A stretch of 29,036 nt of DNA from an uncultured Candidatus Thioglobus sp. GTDB lineage: Bacteria; Pseudomonadota; Gammaproteobacteria; PS1; Thioglobaceae. Positions 27,589-29,036 of this stretch are shown piece after piece; the first letter of the stretch is position 1, and each line of letters begins with the position of its first letter. The stretch covers positions 1 through 29,036 of the forward strand of contig CAJVCK010000012.1 in assembly GCA_910595805.1 (NCBI GenBank), in the 5' to 3' direction. A program made the position numbers and the translations under genes. The notes under the pieces were generated by a model, which was not told the DNA's origin, searched no databases, and saw only the letters and a list, made by a program, of their open reading frames with translations.

Positions 27589-29036
27589 GGTTTTAGGCTT
27601 AGTGTAGTTGGAGGTAAGCACACTTTATCACTACAAGCTTGTAAAGCCAATGATAGTTTTGGTGCAATATAATCTTTGAAATGTGGAAGAAGGCCAAGTT
27701 TAATCTTAACTTGATCTTTGTAAATTGAGATTTTATCTTTTGAGAAGCCTAATTTAACCAGCTCACCTTTAGGGTAGGCGGCCTTTTTGATTGTCCAATT
27801 TTTAGTATCTAGATTATCAACTTGAGTGGCAATCAATGAACTTTGTAATGGCTGATTAGAGTTGATATGCCAATGTGGATTAAGACTTATATTAACGAGA
27901 AATTCATTATTATTTAGAATTTTTGTGTGCACACGAATACGACCTTGGTAAGCATATTGAACCGAAGATGCTTCACCATTCATAAGGTTGTTTAATCCTT
28001 GAATAAACGAGGTGTAACTATAAGGGTCTTTTTTAATTAAGCTTGAAACTGAATCTAGTAATTGTTGTGCTTGAGTGGCATATTCTAGCTTGGTAGTTCG
28101 TTTAGACAAGCCAATCAAAACTTGATAAGCAATTCCATTAGCTGAAGGTAGTGCATCATCATAGATTTGCTTTAGACTTAAATTTAAGTGCTTGTTTCCG
28201 GTATTCATGTGAAAACCATAATTTTGATTATCCCAAAAATTTGTATTCATTTGTTGCACCAATTGCTCTACTCGGTCTAACCAAACTTGTTTATTCGTTT
28301 GATCAAACACTGCCAATAAAGCTTGGGTGAAATAAGCATAGTCTTCAAATAGTGCTGATGTCGAAAAGTGCTGATCAATAGAAACGCGGTAAAGTTGATT
28401 GTTTTGATAAAATTGATCGAATAAGTATTGAGCTGTGTTTATACCTACATTGAGATAATTGGAATTATTAAAAACTTGCCCGGCTTCAATAAAGCTTTGT
28501 ACCATTAGCGAGTTCCATGATAATAAAATCTTATTGTCAGTTAACGGTGGAACGCGCTTGGTTCTAGCTTGGTAAATCTTGTTAATGAAGCTGTCTACTG
28601 CTGAATAGTCAGTCACTTGCAACTGATTTATATCATGGAAGCGAATGACATTTTTATTTTCAAATTCTGTGTGTTTAGATAAATCAAACCATTTCAATGC
28701 TTGTTGATACTGTTGAGTATTGAGTATGGATTTAAGGTCGTTATTTGAGAAAATGAAAAAGGTGCCTTCTTCTCCCTCAGAGTCGGCATCGGTCGCAGAG
28801 AAAAAACCACCATTTTTGTCTTGCATTTCTTTTAAAACATAGTTCAACGTCTGTTCTGATATACGCTTGTATAGTGGTTTCTTTGTAAGTTGATAGGCAC
28901 GTGTATAAACCATTGAGAGTTGCGCTTGGTTATAGAGCATTTTTTCAAAGTGAGGCACTATCCAGGCATTGTCAATTGAGTAGCGATGGAAGCCACCACC
29001 AATTACATCGTACAAACCGCCAGTTGCCATAGCATC
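27585..29036 (-). CDS. DUF255/YyaL-type thioredoxin-domain protein with C-terminal DsbD-alpha-like domain, 5' end missing
   Basis: About 483 residues are visible and the frame remains open to the window edge (D-A-M-A-T-G-G), so the start and the expected N-terminal thioredoxin-like DUF255 domain lie outside. The visible part has the family core GGGFHRYSIDNAWIVPHFEK and FFSATDADSEGEEG, followed by an alpha-helical, glycosidase-like toroid region. The last 120 or so residues look like the DsbD N-terminal domain: a beta-rich segment ending LQACSDKVCLPP, with the Cys pair coded at 27633-27635 and 27618-27620. A redox role is plausible but unproven. Its stop shares TTAA with the stop of the convergent RND gene. 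Confidence 0.85.
   Translation of the reverse strand, partial: DAMATGGLYDVIGGGFHRYSIDNAWIVPHFEKMLYNQAQLSMVYTRAYQLTKKPLYKRISEQTLNYVLKEMQDKNGGFFSATDADSEGEEGTFFIFSNNDLKSILNTQQYQQALKWFDLSKHTEFENKNVIRFHDINQLQVTDYSAVDSFINKIYQARTKRVPPLTDNKILLSWNSLMVQSFIEAGQVFNNSNYLNVGINTAQYLFDQFYQNNQLYRVSIDQHFSTSALFEDYAYFTQALLAVFDQTNKQVWLDRVEQLVQQMNTNFWDNQNYGFHMNTGNKHLNLSLKQIYDDALPSANGIAYQVLIGLSKRTTKLEYATQAQQLLDSVSSLIKKDPYSYTSFIQGLNNLMNGEASSVQYAYQGRIRVHTKILNNNEFLVNISLNPHWHINSNQPLQSSLIATQVDNLDTKNWTIKKAAYPKGELVKLGFSKDKISIYKDQVKIKLGLLPHFKDYIAPKLSLALQACSDKVCLPPTTLSLKP

Overview
The window is a dense, AT-rich stretch of bacterial chromosome, entirely housekeeping in character. It carries 23 protein-coding genes: 21 complete, and two cut by the window edges (gatA at the left, a DUF255/YyaL-type gene at the right). 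I saw no tRNA, rRNA, CRISPR array, insertion sequence, prophage or integration site, and no gap between genes longer than about 90 bases. RlmE, IspB, RsmD, RNase D, TypA, DinG, Trk K+ uptake and an NtrY-type kinase together point to a gammaproteobacterium. The low GC, compaction and gene set would fit the sulfur-oxidising SUP05/Thioglobus group or a related symbiont. That placement is inference from memory, not from a search.

Layout, left to right. (1) gatA (3' end) and gatB on +, converging on a minus-strand M50 site-2-type protease (1-2370). (2) proS and psd on + (2428-4922). (3) A long minus-strand series read rnd, ppa, rsmD, coaD, dnaK, dnaJ, eno, then a CorB-like CBS protein (13280 down to 4914). 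A very good sigma-32 promoter sits between coaD and dnaK, and a terminator/attenuator hairpin sits between dnaK and dnaJ. (4) ntrY, ntrX, trkA, trkH on + (13368-18935), tightly packed. (5) rlmE, ispB, dinG on - (22588 down to 18937). (6) typA and a lone RND permease on + (22669-27588), converging on the DUF255 gene (27585-29036).

Functionally the genes cover translation (GatAB, ProS, RsmD, RlmE, TypA), protein folding under stress (DnaK, DnaJ), glycolysis (Eno), CoA and quinone precursor synthesis (CoaD, IspB), lipid head-group synthesis (Psd), pyrophosphate removal (Ppa), RNA trimming (Rnd), DNA repair helicase activity (DinG), ion homeostasis (TrkA/TrkH, CorB-like) and two-component signalling (NtrY/NtrX-like).

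No wholly new system is evident. The points most worth a second look are regulatory or architectural: a near-perfect 28-bp palindrome holding both an extended -10 and the start codon of the RND pump gene; three operon-leading genes (rlmE, rnd, RND pump) whose extended -10 boxes lie only 5-7 bases before ATG, suggesting leaderless mRNAs; an NtrX-like regulator that has lost its whole AAA+ sigma-54 domain; eno and corB downstream of a heat-shock promoter; a stop/start hairpin at the ppa-rsmD junction; and a DUF255 protein with a C-terminal DsbD-alpha-like domain.
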